From: an uncultured Pseudomonadota bacterium
Lineage (GTDB): Bacteria > Pseudomonadota > Alphaproteobacteria > RF32 > CAG-239
Assembly (NCBI GenBank): GCA_902494875.1
Contig: CABUUO010000002.1
Coordinates: 1-64,000, forward strand
DNA: 64,000 nucleotides
Direction: 5' to 3'
Under the pieces are notes generated by a model. That model saw nothing but the letters and a program-made list of their open reading frames with translations, made no database searches and was not told where the DNA came from. The translations under genes were made by a program, and so were the position numbers. Within the stretch, counting starts at the first letter, position 1, and each line of letters begins with the position of its first letter. Shown piece after piece: positions 42,301 to 51,063 of this stretch.

Positions 42301-43740
42301 CTAAAACAGACTATGTATGATTTTTACCATATCCGCCATTTCTATTTTTTGCGGCAAAGGGTTCACTTTTTGCGACTTGGAATAAACCAGCAGCGGAATA
42401 TTCCGGTAGCCGAATTCTTCAACGCCGTGGTCTCCGTAAATGACAAACAGCGAATCGTCCGGGCTGTTTTCGACCAGCCAACGCAATGACTGATCGACAA
42501 AGTTTACGGCATTGTAATAGTCATATTTCCGCTCCGGCGTTTTTGCAAACAGCGGACGCGGATTGTTTTTAACTTTATACTCGCTATGAGAACTGAGCGT
42601 AATGATAAAATTAAAAAGCTTATCATCCGAATGTTTTCGATTTTGTTTCAAGACAAAGTCAAACAGATCCCTGTCCGATATTCCCCAAAAATCGTCAGGA
42701 TACCTGTCTTTCATATCCTCGTAGAAATAAATATCTTCATATTGCTGAGCTCTGACATGAGGACCGCGGTTGAAAAAGTCGGATTTAAAATTATGATAGA
42801 AACTCGTATGATATCCATTTGCTTTGGCTTTTTGCGACAGAGATTCCAAACGCGGCCAAACTTCCTTCGGAAGAAACATATGATAGATGATGGTAAACTC
42901 TTTTTCGGTAAAACCGCCGCTGTTCACAAAAAAATCGGTATTGGCAGAGGCGCCGTGAACCTTCTGGTTGACTTCGGCAAGCGTGCCTTCGGCGGCAAGA
43001 CCGTTTAGAAACGGCGTCAATTCCCGTCCGTCAACTTTTTTATTGATAACGTTATATGTCAGGCTCTCGGTTTGAATGACATAAATATGCCGACTTCCGG
43101 GGAAGCTGTATTTTATTTGCGGTTCACTTTCAGACAATTCAATAATTTCATCTAAAATTTTACCGCTGCGTTTGCTTATTACCGTCTCATAAAGCCAGCA
43201 GGAGCGATAGCCGAAATTGAGGCAGGCATCATTAAAGAAACTCTGAGAAAAAAACAATATGGATACCGAGGCAAAGCTCGCATATATCAGCAAAGCCAGC
43301 GGAATAAGAAAAATCCAGAAAAAACGGCGATATTCTCTCAATATCGGATAGCAGCGGTTATAAAGCCCAAAATTGCCAAGACCGACAAGCAAAACTATCA
43401 AACTTTTATAATTTAAAACCGCTCCCGGAACCTTACTTAAAAACTCCGCCCCTTCACGATACTGAAACCAGATAATCGACAAAGACAGCGGCGGAACAAA
43501 ATAGTTATGATACAGCAGCAGTCCCGAAGTTAAGACTATCTGAAAAGCTAGGGCCAGCCAGACCAAAATCCGGGGAAGAAAAAACAATATGCCCCAGAAA
43601 CACATTCCGAAGATTAAAATAAAAAATCCGGCGGACATTATGTCCAAATCTGGAAAATACAATTTATTGGCTACAACGCCTTCCACACCCATCAAAAGTG
43701 CCAAAAGCAATATAAAAATGAACTTTTTATTATCTTTCAT
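42301..43740 (-). CDS. Membrane sulfatase-fold transferase (LtaS/MdoB family)
   Basis: A 479-residue protein. Five or so transmembrane helices fill residues 8-185. An extracytoplasmic alkaline-phosphatase/sulfatase-fold domain follows, with VIQTESLTYNVI (metal-binding Glu), ASANTDFFV (the likely nucleophile Thr in the position of the LtaS Thr), LSSHSEYK and YGDHGVEEFG (metal-binding Asp/His). Members of this family transfer phosphoglycerol or phosphoethanolamine to glycans or lipids at the outer face of the inner membrane. The exact substrate cannot be told from sequence. It ends next to the repeat cluster. Confidence 0.85.
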   Translation of the reverse strand: MKDNKKFIFILLLALLMGVEGVVANKLYFPDLDIMSAGFFILIFGMCFWGILFFLPRILVWLALAFQIVLTSGLLLYHNYFVPPLSLSIIWFQYREGAEFLSKVPGAVLNYKSLIVLLVGLGNFGLYNRCYPILREYRRFFWIFLIPLALLIYASFASVSILFFSQSFFNDACLNFGYRSCWLYETVISKRSGKILDEIIELSESEPQIKYSFPGSRHIYVIQTESLTYNVINKKVDGRELTPFLNGLAAEGTLAEVNQKVHGASANTDFFVNSGGFTEKEFTIIYHMFLPKEVWPRLESLSQKAKANGYHTSFYHNFKSDFFNRGPHVRAQQYEDIYFYEDMKDRYPDDFWGISDRDLFDFVLKQNRKHSDDKLFNFIITLSSHSEYKVKNNPRPLFAKTPERKYDYYNAVNFVDQSLRWLVENSPDDSLFVIYGDHGVEEFGYRNIPLLVYSKSQKVNPLPQKIEMADMVKIIHSLF

Positions 43741-43832
43741 ACTCTCTGCCGGCCTTTATTTAACAATTTATTTACTGAACTATATGACAATTGAAAAAGA
43801 TTGTACAGTTTATTTACAGAAAGTGTGATTAT

Positions 43833-44798
43833 ATGGTTAAACTAAACAGTATCCGGTTTTCTGACATCTATATTACGCCGGACAAAACCTGCTTTATTCC
43901 CGACGGCGTGACCCAGAACGGTCTGGCCATTATCAAACCCGAAGATTTTGACGTTTTTTATAATTTGATTGAGGAATCTTGGGACGGAGAAAATCCCAGC
44001 TATTCGGTACTGTATGAAAACATATTTTACCGCGTTGAACGCACCGTAGCCATTTACGGCGTTCAATACTGCGCCCGAAAGATGCCCGAGAAAGTGCCGC
44101 CGCTGGCGGCTCTTAACTTTCCGCGCGAACTGTGCCGTCATCTGCTTTCGCTCAGTTCGGCCAGCGGCCTGATTTTATGGTCAGGACCGACCGGCGCAGG
44201 AAAAACGACTTCCATCTCCGGACTGCTGAAAGAATATCTGACCATGGAAGGCGGTTTTGCCTATACTATCGAAGACCCAACCGAAATGCCTTTGGACGGC
44301 ATTTACAAATCAATGAAAGGCGGCTTGGGACTTTGTAAACAAACCCAGCCGGTTAACGGCAACTGGGGTGCTTCGCTGAAGTCTGCCCTGCGTTCAAAAC
44401 CACGTTTCATTTTCGTCGGCGAAATCCGCACGCCGGATACGGCCAGCGAAGTTCTGCGCGCCGCAACTTCAGGCCATCTGGTTTTATCGACCATCCACGC
44501 CAACAACATTGCCGACGCCATTAACTCGGTAGTTAAATATGCCTCTTCCACGACCATGAGCGAAGAACTGGCCTATGACCTGTTTTCACGCGGCATTCTC
44601 GGCGTAATGCACCAAACGCTGATCGGCGTTCATGACAAAAGACCGGCAATCAATTATCTATTTGCCAATCCGGATACGACCAAGGGCGACCAAGTCCGCG
44701 GCATTATCAAAGGCGGCAATCTCAATCTCGGAACATCCATTGAAACGCAGATGACCAGAATGCGCAAAGGAATGAGCCTGTTTCCCGACTTGTCTTAA
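43833..44798 (+). CDS. PilT/TraJ-type ATPase
   Basis: About 321 residues from the ATG at 43833; a TTG at 43791 would add 14 residues and neither start has a strong ribosome site. RecA-like motor with Walker A WSGPTGAGKTTSI near 116-126, Asp box YTIEDPTEMP, Walker B-like IFVGEIRTPD and His box LSTIHANN. There are no CxxC pairs, as in retraction ATPases (PilT) and in TraJ/DotB of IncI and Dot/Icm systems, unlike the PilQ extension ATPase upstream. It may retract the type IVb pilus. It is separated from the pilus operon by the sulfatase gene and diverges from it. Confidence 0.88.
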   Translation: MVKLNSIRFSDIYITPDKTCFIPDGVTQNGLAIIKPEDFDVFYNLIEESWDGENPSYSVLYENIFYRVERTVAIYGVQYCARKMPEKVPPLAALNFPRELCRHLLSLSSASGLILWSGPTGAGKTTSISGLLKEYLTMEGGFAYTIEDPTEMPLDGIYKSMKGGLGLCKQTQPVNGNWGASLKSALRSKPRFIFVGEIRTPDTASEVLRAATSGHLVLSTIHANNIADAINSVVKYASSTTMSEELAYDLFSRGILGVMHQTLIGVHDKRPAINYLFANPDTTKGDQVRGIIKGGNLNLGTSIETQMTRMRKGMSLFPDLS

Positions 44799-44829
44799 AA
44801 AAAAGCCGCTTAAAAGCGGCTTTTTTTTA
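44795..44829. terminator. Bidirectional terminator between the PilT-type ATPase and gpt
   Basis: Hairpin AAAAGCCGCTTAAAAGCGGCTTTT with A8 and T8 flanks, between converging genes. Confidence 0.92.
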
Positions 44830-45258
44830 ATCCCAGGGGAAAACGATCCATTCGTCCGGCATTTCTTTTTCATAGATATCGACAACCGGTGCTCCGGCAG
44901 ATTTGGCATAAACCGTTACATATTTGGCCTGCGGATAAATGGCCCGCAAAATGCGAAACGTACGGCCGCTGTCTGACAAATCGTCGACAATCAGCGTTTT
45001 TTCGTTTACGGTACCGGGATGGCCGGAAATCTCAATATCTTCGTCGGCGCGGCGGTCATAGTTATTGTCATAGCTGGCAATATTGATTGACTGCGTATTG
45101 CGGATATTCAGCTCATAGGCTATTATACCGGCCGGCAGCAGACCGCCGCGGCTGATGGCGACAATTTTATCATATTCGCCGGAAGCTTTGATTTTTTGGC
45201 ACAGTTTTTTGGTATGTTGATGAAATTCATCCCATTTAATATAAATCTTATCAGTCAT
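44827..45258 (-). CDS. gpt: Xanthine-guanine phosphoribosyltransferase-like enzyme
   Basis: A 143-residue cytosolic type I phosphoribosyltransferase. The PRPP-binding motif is TLIVDDLSDSGRT. The order and wording elsewhere follow E. coli Gpt: IVAISRGGLLPAGIIAYELN, INIASYDN, VTVYAKSAGAPVVD and DEWIVFPWD at the C-terminus. It converts xanthine or guanine plus PRPP to the nucleotide (purine salvage). It is a little shorter than Gpt (152). It lies eight bases after a TlpA-like gene on the same strand. Confidence 0.88.
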   Translation of the reverse strand: MTDKIYIKWDEFHQHTKKLCQKIKASGEYDKIVAISRGGLLPAGIIAYELNIRNTQSINIASYDNNYDRRADEDIEISGHPGTVNEKTLIVDDLSDSGRTFRILRAIYPQAKYVTVYAKSAGAPVVDIYEKEMPDEWIVFPWD

Positions 45259-45266
45259 AGGCAGTT

Positions 45267-45797
45267 TTATCCGTGTTGGGCTTTCAGTTTGTAAATATAT
45301 TCAATAACATCTTCGTCATCCCAGTCTGCACTGCCGCGAATCCGGCCGATTTCCTCACCGCTTTTGTTGATGAGAACTGTATGCGGAGAGGTGAAAACAC
45401 CGAGATCTTCCGCCAGCTTTCCGTCTTTGTCGGTATAAAACTCAACATCGGGAGCCTTGAATTTTTCAAGAAAACGACGCTGTTCTCCGGCATCGGCCCA
45501 TTCTTCTTCCGGAGAAAGGAGAAGCAGACGAATGCCGTTGCCTTTGGTCTTTTGCGTAAATCCATTCAGGCTTTCAAGCTCTTTGATGCAGGGTGTGCAA
45601 TGACGGGACCATAAATTGAGCAAAACAAAATCACCCTTGAAATCAGCTATTTTTACCTTGTGGCCGGCTTCGTCATAAATGGCACGGTCGGGCATCGGAC
45701 GCGGGTAGTCAAAGATATTTACGGCATCTTTCGCAGACGCATCGAAACAGAACAAAAAAGCCAATAAAATCCATTTTGCATATTTTTTGACTATCAT
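45267..45797 (-). CDS. TlpA/ResA-like periplasmic thioredoxin
   Basis: A 176-residue protein with a signal peptide ending DASA and a thioredoxin-fold domain. The redox motif is SRHCTPCIKELE (CxxC), with LWSRH in place of the usual Trp before the first Cys, and cis-Pro in TSPHTVLIN. Family members reduce periplasmic disulfides or support cytochrome c maturation. The partner is not evident here. Start at the ATG; same transcription unit as gpt. Confidence 0.85.
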   Translation of the reverse strand: MIVKKYAKWILLAFLFCFDASAKDAVNIFDYPRPMPDRAIYDEAGHKVKIADFKGDFVLLNLWSRHCTPCIKELESLNGFTQKTKGNGIRLLLLSPEEEWADAGEQRRFLEKFKAPDVEFYTDKDGKLAEDLGVFTSPHTVLINKSGEEIGRIRGSADWDDEDVIEYIYKLKAQHG

Positions 45798-45822
45798 CTA
45801 TTAATAACTTCTTTTTTTGGTT

Positions 45823-45862
45823 TTGATTAAACTCTGATTAAGAGTATATAGGTATTATACCT
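45823..45862 (+). promoter_or_regulatory. Promoter with overlapping 13-bp palindrome
   Basis: TTGATT at 45823, 16 bp, TATATA at 45845, then the perfect inverted repeat AGGTAT-T-ATACCT at 45850-45862 over the expected transcription start. It could serve as an operator for the downstream lipoprotein and the vWA/phosphatase/kinase genes. No regulator is encoded nearby, so the operator role is a guess. Confidence 0.45.
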
Positions 45863-45889
45863 AAATAAACAATGAAAAAAGGCCTGATG

Positions 45890-46024
45890 ATGAAAAAAAT
45901 AATGCGATATATGCTGGCAGCCGTTGTAATTTCGACAATTTTTGCAATTACGGCCTGCGGAAAAGTTTCCGGCGCAGTTCCGATTGAAGGCAGCGGCTAT
46001 CCGCATACATATCCCCGCCGATAA
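45890..46024 (+). CDS. lptM: Small lipoprotein, LptM/YifL-like
   Basis: About 44 residues from the ATG at 45890, which has AAAAGG seven bases upstream (ATGs at 45872 and 45887 are alternatives). N-terminal basic and hydrophobic segment with lipobox FAITAC, then GKVSGAVPIEGSGYPHTYPR. The short acidic/Pro/Tyr-Pro tail after CGK resembles alphaproteobacterial LptM-type lipoproteins, which assist LptD assembly. It ends 19 bp before the vWA gene. Called from lipobox, length and tail only. Confidence 0.6.
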   Translation: MKKIMRYMLAAVVISTIFAITACGKVSGAVPIEGSGYPHTYPRR

Positions 46025-46043
46025 GACTTTTGAGGAGCGTAAT

Positions 46044-46736
46044 ATGGTTTCTGCCGACGATAATTTTATTGATGAGATGATTCCTTATGTGGAATTTGCC
46101 GATAACGCCAACGAACGGACTCCGTGCGTGCTGGTTTTGGACTGTTCGGGCTCAATGCGCGGCGAACCGATTAAACAGCTCAATGCCGGACTGAAAGCTC
46201 TGGAAAAGGAACTCAAAGAAGACATCGACGCCAGTTCGAGAGTGCAGCTCCTGATTATCAAAGCTTTCGGCAAAGATGAGGCTGTGGTCTCTTCCGACTG
46301 GATTGACGCCATGAACTTTACGGCTCCGACCATGGAAGCAGGCGGACTGACCCCGCTCGGCAAAGCCATGGAGCTGGCATTGCAAAAGATTGAAGAACAA
46401 AAATGCCTGTATGACAGCTGCGGCATTACGTCTAAACGGCCGTGGATTTTTCTTATCAGCGACGGAGAACCGACCGATTATGACTGGGAGATCATTGCTG
46501 AAAAATGCCGTTATGCCCAGCAGAACAAAAAGGTGGTCGTCCATGCCGTAGGCACGCAAGGCGCCAACCTTGAAAAACTGGCCAAATTTTCGATTATGTC
46601 GCCCAAACGTCTGACCGGACTGAAATTTACCGAATTTTTCCTCTGGCTCAGCCGCAGCGTTTCCTGCATATCCAAAGCGGCTCCGAATGTTCCGGATTTA
46701 TTAGAAGATACTGGCGACTGGGATGAAGACAAATAA
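46044..46736 (+). CDS. TerY-like von Willebrand factor A domain protein
   Basis: A 230-residue cytosolic protein from the ATG at 46044 (GAGGAG upstream). The longer frame from 45942 has no ribosome site and runs over the lipoprotein gene. vWA domain with MIDAS residues DCSGSM near 33-38, a Thr at GGLTPLG and the Asp of ISDGEPTDY, matching TerY-type proteins. It is the first of three overlapping genes (vWA, PP2C phosphatase, kinase) that form a TerY-P-type triad known from tellurite resistance and stress or defence loci. It probably presents the substrates or scaffolds the pair. Confidence 0.88.
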   Translation: MVSADDNFIDEMIPYVEFADNANERTPCVLVLDCSGSMRGEPIKQLNAGLKALEKELKEDIDASSRVQLLIIKAFGKDEAVVSSDWIDAMNFTAPTMEAGGLTPLGKAMELALQKIEEQKCLYDSCGITSKRPWIFLISDGEPTDYDWEIIAEKCRYAQQNKKVVVHAVGTQGANLEKLAKFSIMSPKRLTGLKFTEFFLWLSRSVSCISKAAPNVPDLLEDTGDWDEDK

Positions 46737-47466
46737 AATCAAAGTAATTGCCTCAAGCATCCGCGGGCCTCTGCACATAAACAAGGGCCTGCCTTGTCAG
46801 GACTGCTTTCGTTATTCCCGCGGCGGAAAAAATTTCGTCGCGGTGGTTTCCGATGGTGCAGGTTCGGCAAAATTCGGCAGAAACGGTGCAAAAATCGTTT
46901 GCGAAACCCTGATTGACCTGCTGAAAAACGCTCCGTTTTCCGATGCTAAAAAACATATTCGGAAAGCCATAGGCATTGCACGGGAAAAACTGGAAAGGCA
47001 CCGTTTCAACAAGACCAAAGACGAAAAGGGAATCATGGATTTTTCGGCAACCGTGGTCGGTGTCATCTGCAATAAGAATCAGGGCCTGTTTTTCCATATC
47101 GGCGACGGTGCGGCACTGGCTTTTCGGGACGGGGAATATGAAAGATTTACCGCTTCTCCTCCCGAAAACGGCAATTTTTCATGCGAAACCTATTTTTATA
47201 CCCAGCCTGACTGGGAAAGAAATCTGCGCTTTACGGCTTTTGAAAACGCCGATACCGTTTTTCTGATGAGCGACGGGCTGACCAATTTTTCCTTTGCACA
47301 GGATTACCAAAGCATTGAAAAAGGATTTATTCTGCCGATTAACAAGTTTTTGAACGAAACCGGCAGCAAGCCCAAGGCTGAAAGAGCCTTGGCCAATACG
47401 CTGAACAACGCGGAAGCCAGAAGGCTGAATTCTGATGACAAGACTCTTTTATGGGCGAGGCTATAA
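46723..47466 (+). CDS. PP2C-type protein phosphatase of the triad
   Basis: A 247-residue cytosolic protein overlapping the vWA gene by 14 bp. PP2C motifs are present in order: VVSDGAGSAKFGRNGA (metal Asp), FHIGDGAALAF, VFLMSDGLTNF and DDKTLLWA (last metal Asp). It should remove phosphate from Ser/Thr placed by the neighbouring kinase. Length and fold match the PphC-like member of TerY-P triads. The upstream part HINKGLPCQDCFRY matches the start of this subfamily. Confidence 0.88.
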   Translation: MKTNKIKVIASSIRGPLHINKGLPCQDCFRYSRGGKNFVAVVSDGAGSAKFGRNGAKIVCETLIDLLKNAPFSDAKKHIRKAIGIAREKLERHRFNKTKDEKGIMDFSATVVGVICNKNQGLFFHIGDGAALAFRDGEYERFTASPPENGNFSCETYFYTQPDWERNLRFTAFENADTVFLMSDGLTNFSFAQDYQSIEKGFILPINKFLNETGSKPKAERALANTLNNAEARRLNSDDKTLLWARL

Positions 47467-47468
47467 TC

Positions 47469-48932
47469 ATGGAAAACAGCAACGAATCCGTTGAATATAA
47501 TGCCATTTACGGCGACGGGCATTTCGAAAAAATCAAACTCGGCGAACTCATCAATAAAGGCGGTGCGGCCGGCAAAATTTATCTTAACGCCAATAACCCC
47601 AATATGGTGGCCAAGATTTTTCATAATCGCGGCAAAAGTTCCACCAACCGACAGAAGCTGGAGGCAATGCTCTTAAACCGGCCCCATTTTCCGGCTGCAG
47701 TCAAAGACGGCGTAAACTATGTGCAGATCGCCTGGCCAGAAGCGATGCTTGAGGACGAAGACGGCTTTTGCGTCGGTTATCTGATGCCGCTGATTAAAAT
47801 GAGTGACGCCGTTTCGCTTGACCACCTGATGCAAAAAGCCATTCGCAAAAAACTGAAACTGCCGGAAAGTTATGCCTACAGGATATTTGCAGCCTACAAT
47901 CTGGCGTCAATGGTAACGGCACTGCATAAATGCGGACATTATATCGTCGATATGAAACCTTCCAACGTTTCGGTATACAAAGACAACATGATGGTGGCCA
48001 TGGTTGACTGCGACGGCTTTTCCATAAAAGGGGAAAAGAACCGTTATCCGGCCGAATTTGTCAGCGAAGAATACATTTACCCCGAGGGAATGGAACAATC
48101 CTGCGACGAAATGGGCGAGGAGCAGGATAAATTTGCCCTGGCAGTAATCATTTTCAAACTTCTGAATAACGGCATTCATCCATTTTCAGGCGTTCCGCGC
48201 AAAAACGACGCCGAAATGCTGACCATTCAGAATCGGATTGAACAATATCATTACGCCTATGGCCTGTGGCCGGACACATATCAGGCGCCGCACCCCTACT
48301 CGATTCACGAATATTTTGACAAAGCTACGCTGGAATTGTTTGAACGGGCTTTTGCCAAAGGCGGAGAACGCCCCAGCGCCTACGAATGGCAGGAACATCT
48401 GTGGAAGCTGATGCATCATTTGAAAACCTGTAAAAAAGACGCCAATCATGTTTATTTTACGTCCAAAGGCTGCGGCCTTTGCATGGTGGAAGAAAAATTT
48501 CATCATGACATGAGCGATCTACGCAGACAAAAATCAACCCCAGAGACGGTTCGGGGGCTGGAAATCGAATCTCTGAAACTGGAAAATCTGCAAAAAAACA
48601 AAAAGGAAAAACTGGCTTTTGACAACAAAATGCAATTGATTTCCGGCGCGGCTCTGGTGATTTATATGTTGTTTTTTGCCTTTTTATACAAGCTGCTGCT
48701 GCCGGCGGCCGATCATATTTTGCAAATGGGGATCGGCCTACAGGCGATTGTTGTTACCCTGACAATGCTCGGCATTAACAGTCTGTTTAAAAAATATTAC
48801 GAACTGCTGCCGATTTTAAAAAATCGAACCATTACCCAGATGCTGCAGGTCTATGCGCTGATCTGCATCATCATTGCCTTAGTTTCAATTAACGATATTC
48901 CCAAAAATTTACTGGATTTAGCCGCCGATTAA
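47469..48932 (+). CDS. Membrane-anchored Ser/Thr protein kinase of the triad
   Basis: About 487 residues from the ATG at 47469, nine bases after GCGAGG. Kinase fold: Gly-rich NKGGAAGKIYLN, Lys in MVAKIFH, catalytic loop IVDMKPSNVSVY (Asp kept, His-Arg lost) and metal-binding MVDCDGFSI in place of DFG. After residue 330 come two CxxC-like cysteines and His (TCKKD, CGLCMVEEKFHH), then three hydrophobic helices near 395-480. A membrane-tethered kinase in this triad type is less usual than the soluble form. The last gene of the operon. Confidence 0.87.
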   Translation: MENSNESVEYNAIYGDGHFEKIKLGELINKGGAAGKIYLNANNPNMVAKIFHNRGKSSTNRQKLEAMLLNRPHFPAAVKDGVNYVQIAWPEAMLEDEDGFCVGYLMPLIKMSDAVSLDHLMQKAIRKKLKLPESYAYRIFAAYNLASMVTALHKCGHYIVDMKPSNVSVYKDNMMVAMVDCDGFSIKGEKNRYPAEFVSEEYIYPEGMEQSCDEMGEEQDKFALAVIIFKLLNNGIHPFSGVPRKNDAEMLTIQNRIEQYHYAYGLWPDTYQAPHPYSIHEYFDKATLELFERAFAKGGERPSAYEWQEHLWKLMHHLKTCKKDANHVYFTSKGCGLCMVEEKFHHDMSDLRRQKSTPETVRGLEIESLKLENLQKNKKEKLAFDNKMQLISGAALVIYMLFFAFLYKLLLPAADHILQMGIGLQAIVVTLTMLGINSLFKKYYELLPILKNRTITQMLQVYALICIIIALVSINDIPKNLLDLAAD

Positions 48933-48969
48933 AAAAATGCCGTAATTTTTTTTCGCATATAGTTGATTT

Positions 48970-48997
48970 TTGACTCTACAAAAAATATTATTATGGT
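48970..48997 (+). promoter_or_regulatory. Candidate promoter of the nitronate monooxygenase-like gene
   Basis: TTGACT, 16 bp, TATGGT, 41 bp before the TTG start. The -35 is good and the -10 has four of six consensus bases. Confidence 0.4.
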
Positions 48998-49037
48998 ATT
49001 GTAACACAGTTAAAAATATAAATTAGAGGATAAAACT

Positions 49038-50426
49038 TTGAAGACACTAAATCCCATAATGATTTCCGGCAAGGAAGTCCTGCCTCTGGTAGAAGGCGGC
49101 AAAGGCATCAACGGTTCTGACGGCAGAAGCAGCGGCGCCTGGGCACACGAAAACTGCGTCGGCACTTTTTCCGGCGTCAGCCCTGACTACTATGACGGTT
49201 TCGGAAACGTTATTTTGGAAAAATATTTTAAGAAAAGCCGCAAAGAGCGTCATGACGAAATGATTGAACAATCCATCAAAGGCGGCATTGCCCAAGCACA
49301 GATTGCGCACGAAGTTTCCGGCGGAAACGGACGCATTCACATGAATATGCTGTGGGAACTCGGCGGCTCCGAACAGATTTTAACCGGCGTTCTGGAAAAG
49401 GCCAAAGGACTGATTCACGGCGTTACCTGCGGAGCCGGCCTGCCCTACAAACTGGGGGAAATCGCTTCCCGCTTCGGCGTCTATTATTACCCGATTGTCT
49501 CTTCGGCACGCGCTTTTCAGGTTTTATGGAAAAGAGCCTATGCCAATTTCAAAGAGTTTTTGGGCGGCGTGGTTTATGAAGATCCATGGCTGGCCGGCGG
49601 ACATAACGGCCTTTCCAATGCCGAAGACCCAAACAAACCGCAGTCTCCGTACGAACGCCTGGTTGAGCTGCGCAGAGTTATGAACAATCTGGGCCTCAGC
49701 AATCTGCCGATTATCATGGCCGGCGGCATCTGGTCGCTGAAAGATTGGGAAGACTACATCGACAATCCGGACATCGGCAAAATCGCGTTTCAGTTCGGCA
49801 CCCGACCGATGATCACCAAAGAAAGTCCCATCAGCGAAGCCTGGAAAAAGGTGATGATGCAAGTGAAAAAAGGCGACGTTATTTTACAAAAATTCAGTCC
49901 GACCGGTTTTTTCTCTTCGGCAATAAAAAATACATTCCTTGAAAAACTGATTGAGCGCAAAAACGGTGAAATTGCATATTCAACGGAACAAAATCCCGAA
50001 TTTTGCTTCCCGTTGAAAATCAGCGAAAACAAAACCTATTACATTCGCGCCGAAGACGTTGAAAAAGCTAACCGACAGAAACAGGCAGGGCTGACCGAAA
50101 TAAAGGAAACGCCGGACAACACGGTGGTCTTTATGACGCCGGAAGACTGGAAACAGATGAAAGAAGACCGCGCCAACTGCGTAGGCTGCCTGTCACAGTG
50201 CCAGTTTTCAACATGGTCACAGGCACACGGCACGACCGGAAAAATTCCGGATCCGCGTTCCTACTGCATTCACAAGACGCTTTATGAGGTCAGCCACAAC
50301 GGCAGCATTAAAGACAACCTTCTGTTTGCCGGACATCAGGTTTACCGTTTTGCAACGGATCCATTGTATCGCAACGGCATTCCTTCGGTAAAAGAACTGA
50401 TTGAAAAAATCAAATCAGGAGAATAG
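49038..50426 (+). CDS. Nitronate monooxygenase-family flavoprotein
   Basis: A 462-residue cytosolic FMN-dependent TIM-barrel enzyme of the 2-nitropropane dioxygenase/NMO family. Visible are GGKGINGSDGRSSG, HGVTCGAGLPYKL, VYEDPWLAGGHNGLS and PIIMAGGIWS, QFGTRPM (phosphate-binding Gly loop). Close to the C-terminus is a cysteine cluster NCVGCLSQCQFSTWSQ that could bind a metal. The TTG start is preferred because AGAGGA lies seven bases upstream; an ATG at 49059 has none. It is longer than typical NMO enzymes (about 350), so it may belong to an enoyl-reductase or other subgroup; substrate unknown. Confidence 0.82.
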   Translation: MKTLNPIMISGKEVLPLVEGGKGINGSDGRSSGAWAHENCVGTFSGVSPDYYDGFGNVILEKYFKKSRKERHDEMIEQSIKGGIAQAQIAHEVSGGNGRIHMNMLWELGGSEQILTGVLEKAKGLIHGVTCGAGLPYKLGEIASRFGVYYYPIVSSARAFQVLWKRAYANFKEFLGGVVYEDPWLAGGHNGLSNAEDPNKPQSPYERLVELRRVMNNLGLSNLPIIMAGGIWSLKDWEDYIDNPDIGKIAFQFGTRPMITKESPISEAWKKVMMQVKKGDVILQKFSPTGFFSSAIKNTFLEKLIERKNGEIAYSTEQNPEFCFPLKISENKTYYIRAEDVEKANRQKQAGLTEIKETPDNTVVFMTPEDWKQMKEDRANCVGCLSQCQFSTWSQAHGTTGKIPDPRSYCIHKTLYEVSHNGSIKDNLLFAGHQVYRFATDPLYRNGIPSVKELIEKIKSGE

Positions 50427-50433
50427 TTCCGAT

Positions 50434-50463
50434 AAAAAAGCCCTGAATTATCAGGGCTTTTTT
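50434..50463. terminator. Bidirectional terminator
   Basis: Hairpin AAAAAAGCCCTGAATTATCAGGGCTTTTTT between converging genes. Confidence 0.92.
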
Positions 50464-50969
50464 TAATCAATTACTTCATTCGGATAAACGCCGAAAAGGT
50501 TGCTTTTGGGAATCCAGCCTTCGACACTGGCAAACTGAACCCGGCAAAAAGCATTGTCTGCCGGACATTTTATCACCTCGCCGACAACTTCGTCTTCAAC
50601 CTTGGCAATGATCCGGGACTTATAGTCAGCTTTATTGTAAATGTTGTTTTCTCCGGGCGTAATAACCTTAACAAAACGCTTGCCGGCAAGCATGGACTTG
50701 TGCACCCAGGATTCCGACCCTTGCCAGTCTTTTATTTTGCGCCACAGTTCAAATTCAGCCCGGATTTCAACCGGAGCGTTTTTCTGCATGTAAACCCATT
50801 CTATCGGGTAACGGGCACCGGGACCGGAACGGGCATTGATATAATTTGAGCGCAGAGACGCAAAACGCGGCAGCGCCAAACCGCTTTCGCCGTCATCGGG
50901 GAGGGTTTGCGCCTGAGCGGACGTCATCGCCAGCATCAGGCTGAAAATTGCCGTAAAAACCGCCTTCAT
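50463..50969 (-). CDS. Periplasmic SH3-domain protein
   Basis: A 168-residue protein with a signal peptide ending SAQAQT. Two bacterial SH3-like units follow: LRSNYINARSGPGARYPIEW with WRKIKDWQGSESWVHKSML, and ENNIYNKADYKSRII with VEGWIPKSNLFGVYP. It belongs to a family common in alphaproteobacteria that is thought to bind peptidoglycan or other envelope ligands. Two Cys (KCPADNAFCR) may be paired. Single-gene unit with its stop in the shared terminator. Confidence 0.85.
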   Translation of the reverse strand: MKAVFTAIFSLMLAMTSAQAQTLPDDGESGLALPRFASLRSNYINARSGPGARYPIEWVYMQKNAPVEIRAEFELWRKIKDWQGSESWVHKSMLAGKRFVKVITPGENNIYNKADYKSRIIAKVEDEVVGEVIKCPADNAFCRVQFASVEGWIPKSNLFGVYPNEVID

Positions 50970-51063
50970 TTGATCCTCTTTTAATTATTTATTATTTTAT
51001 TTGAGATAATTATAACTACATATATTAAACAAAACGTAAAAAATTGAGAGAGGAATGAAAATA

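Noticed and set aside
42072..42320. Frame of 82 codons
   Set aside because: It translates the intergenic palindromic repeats (MPDLIRYP, RPFDKLRVT type), a known source of false genes.
45942..46043. N-terminal extension of the vWA protein
   Set aside because: It runs over the lipoprotein gene in another frame and lacks a ribosome site; the ATG at 46044 has GAGGAG.
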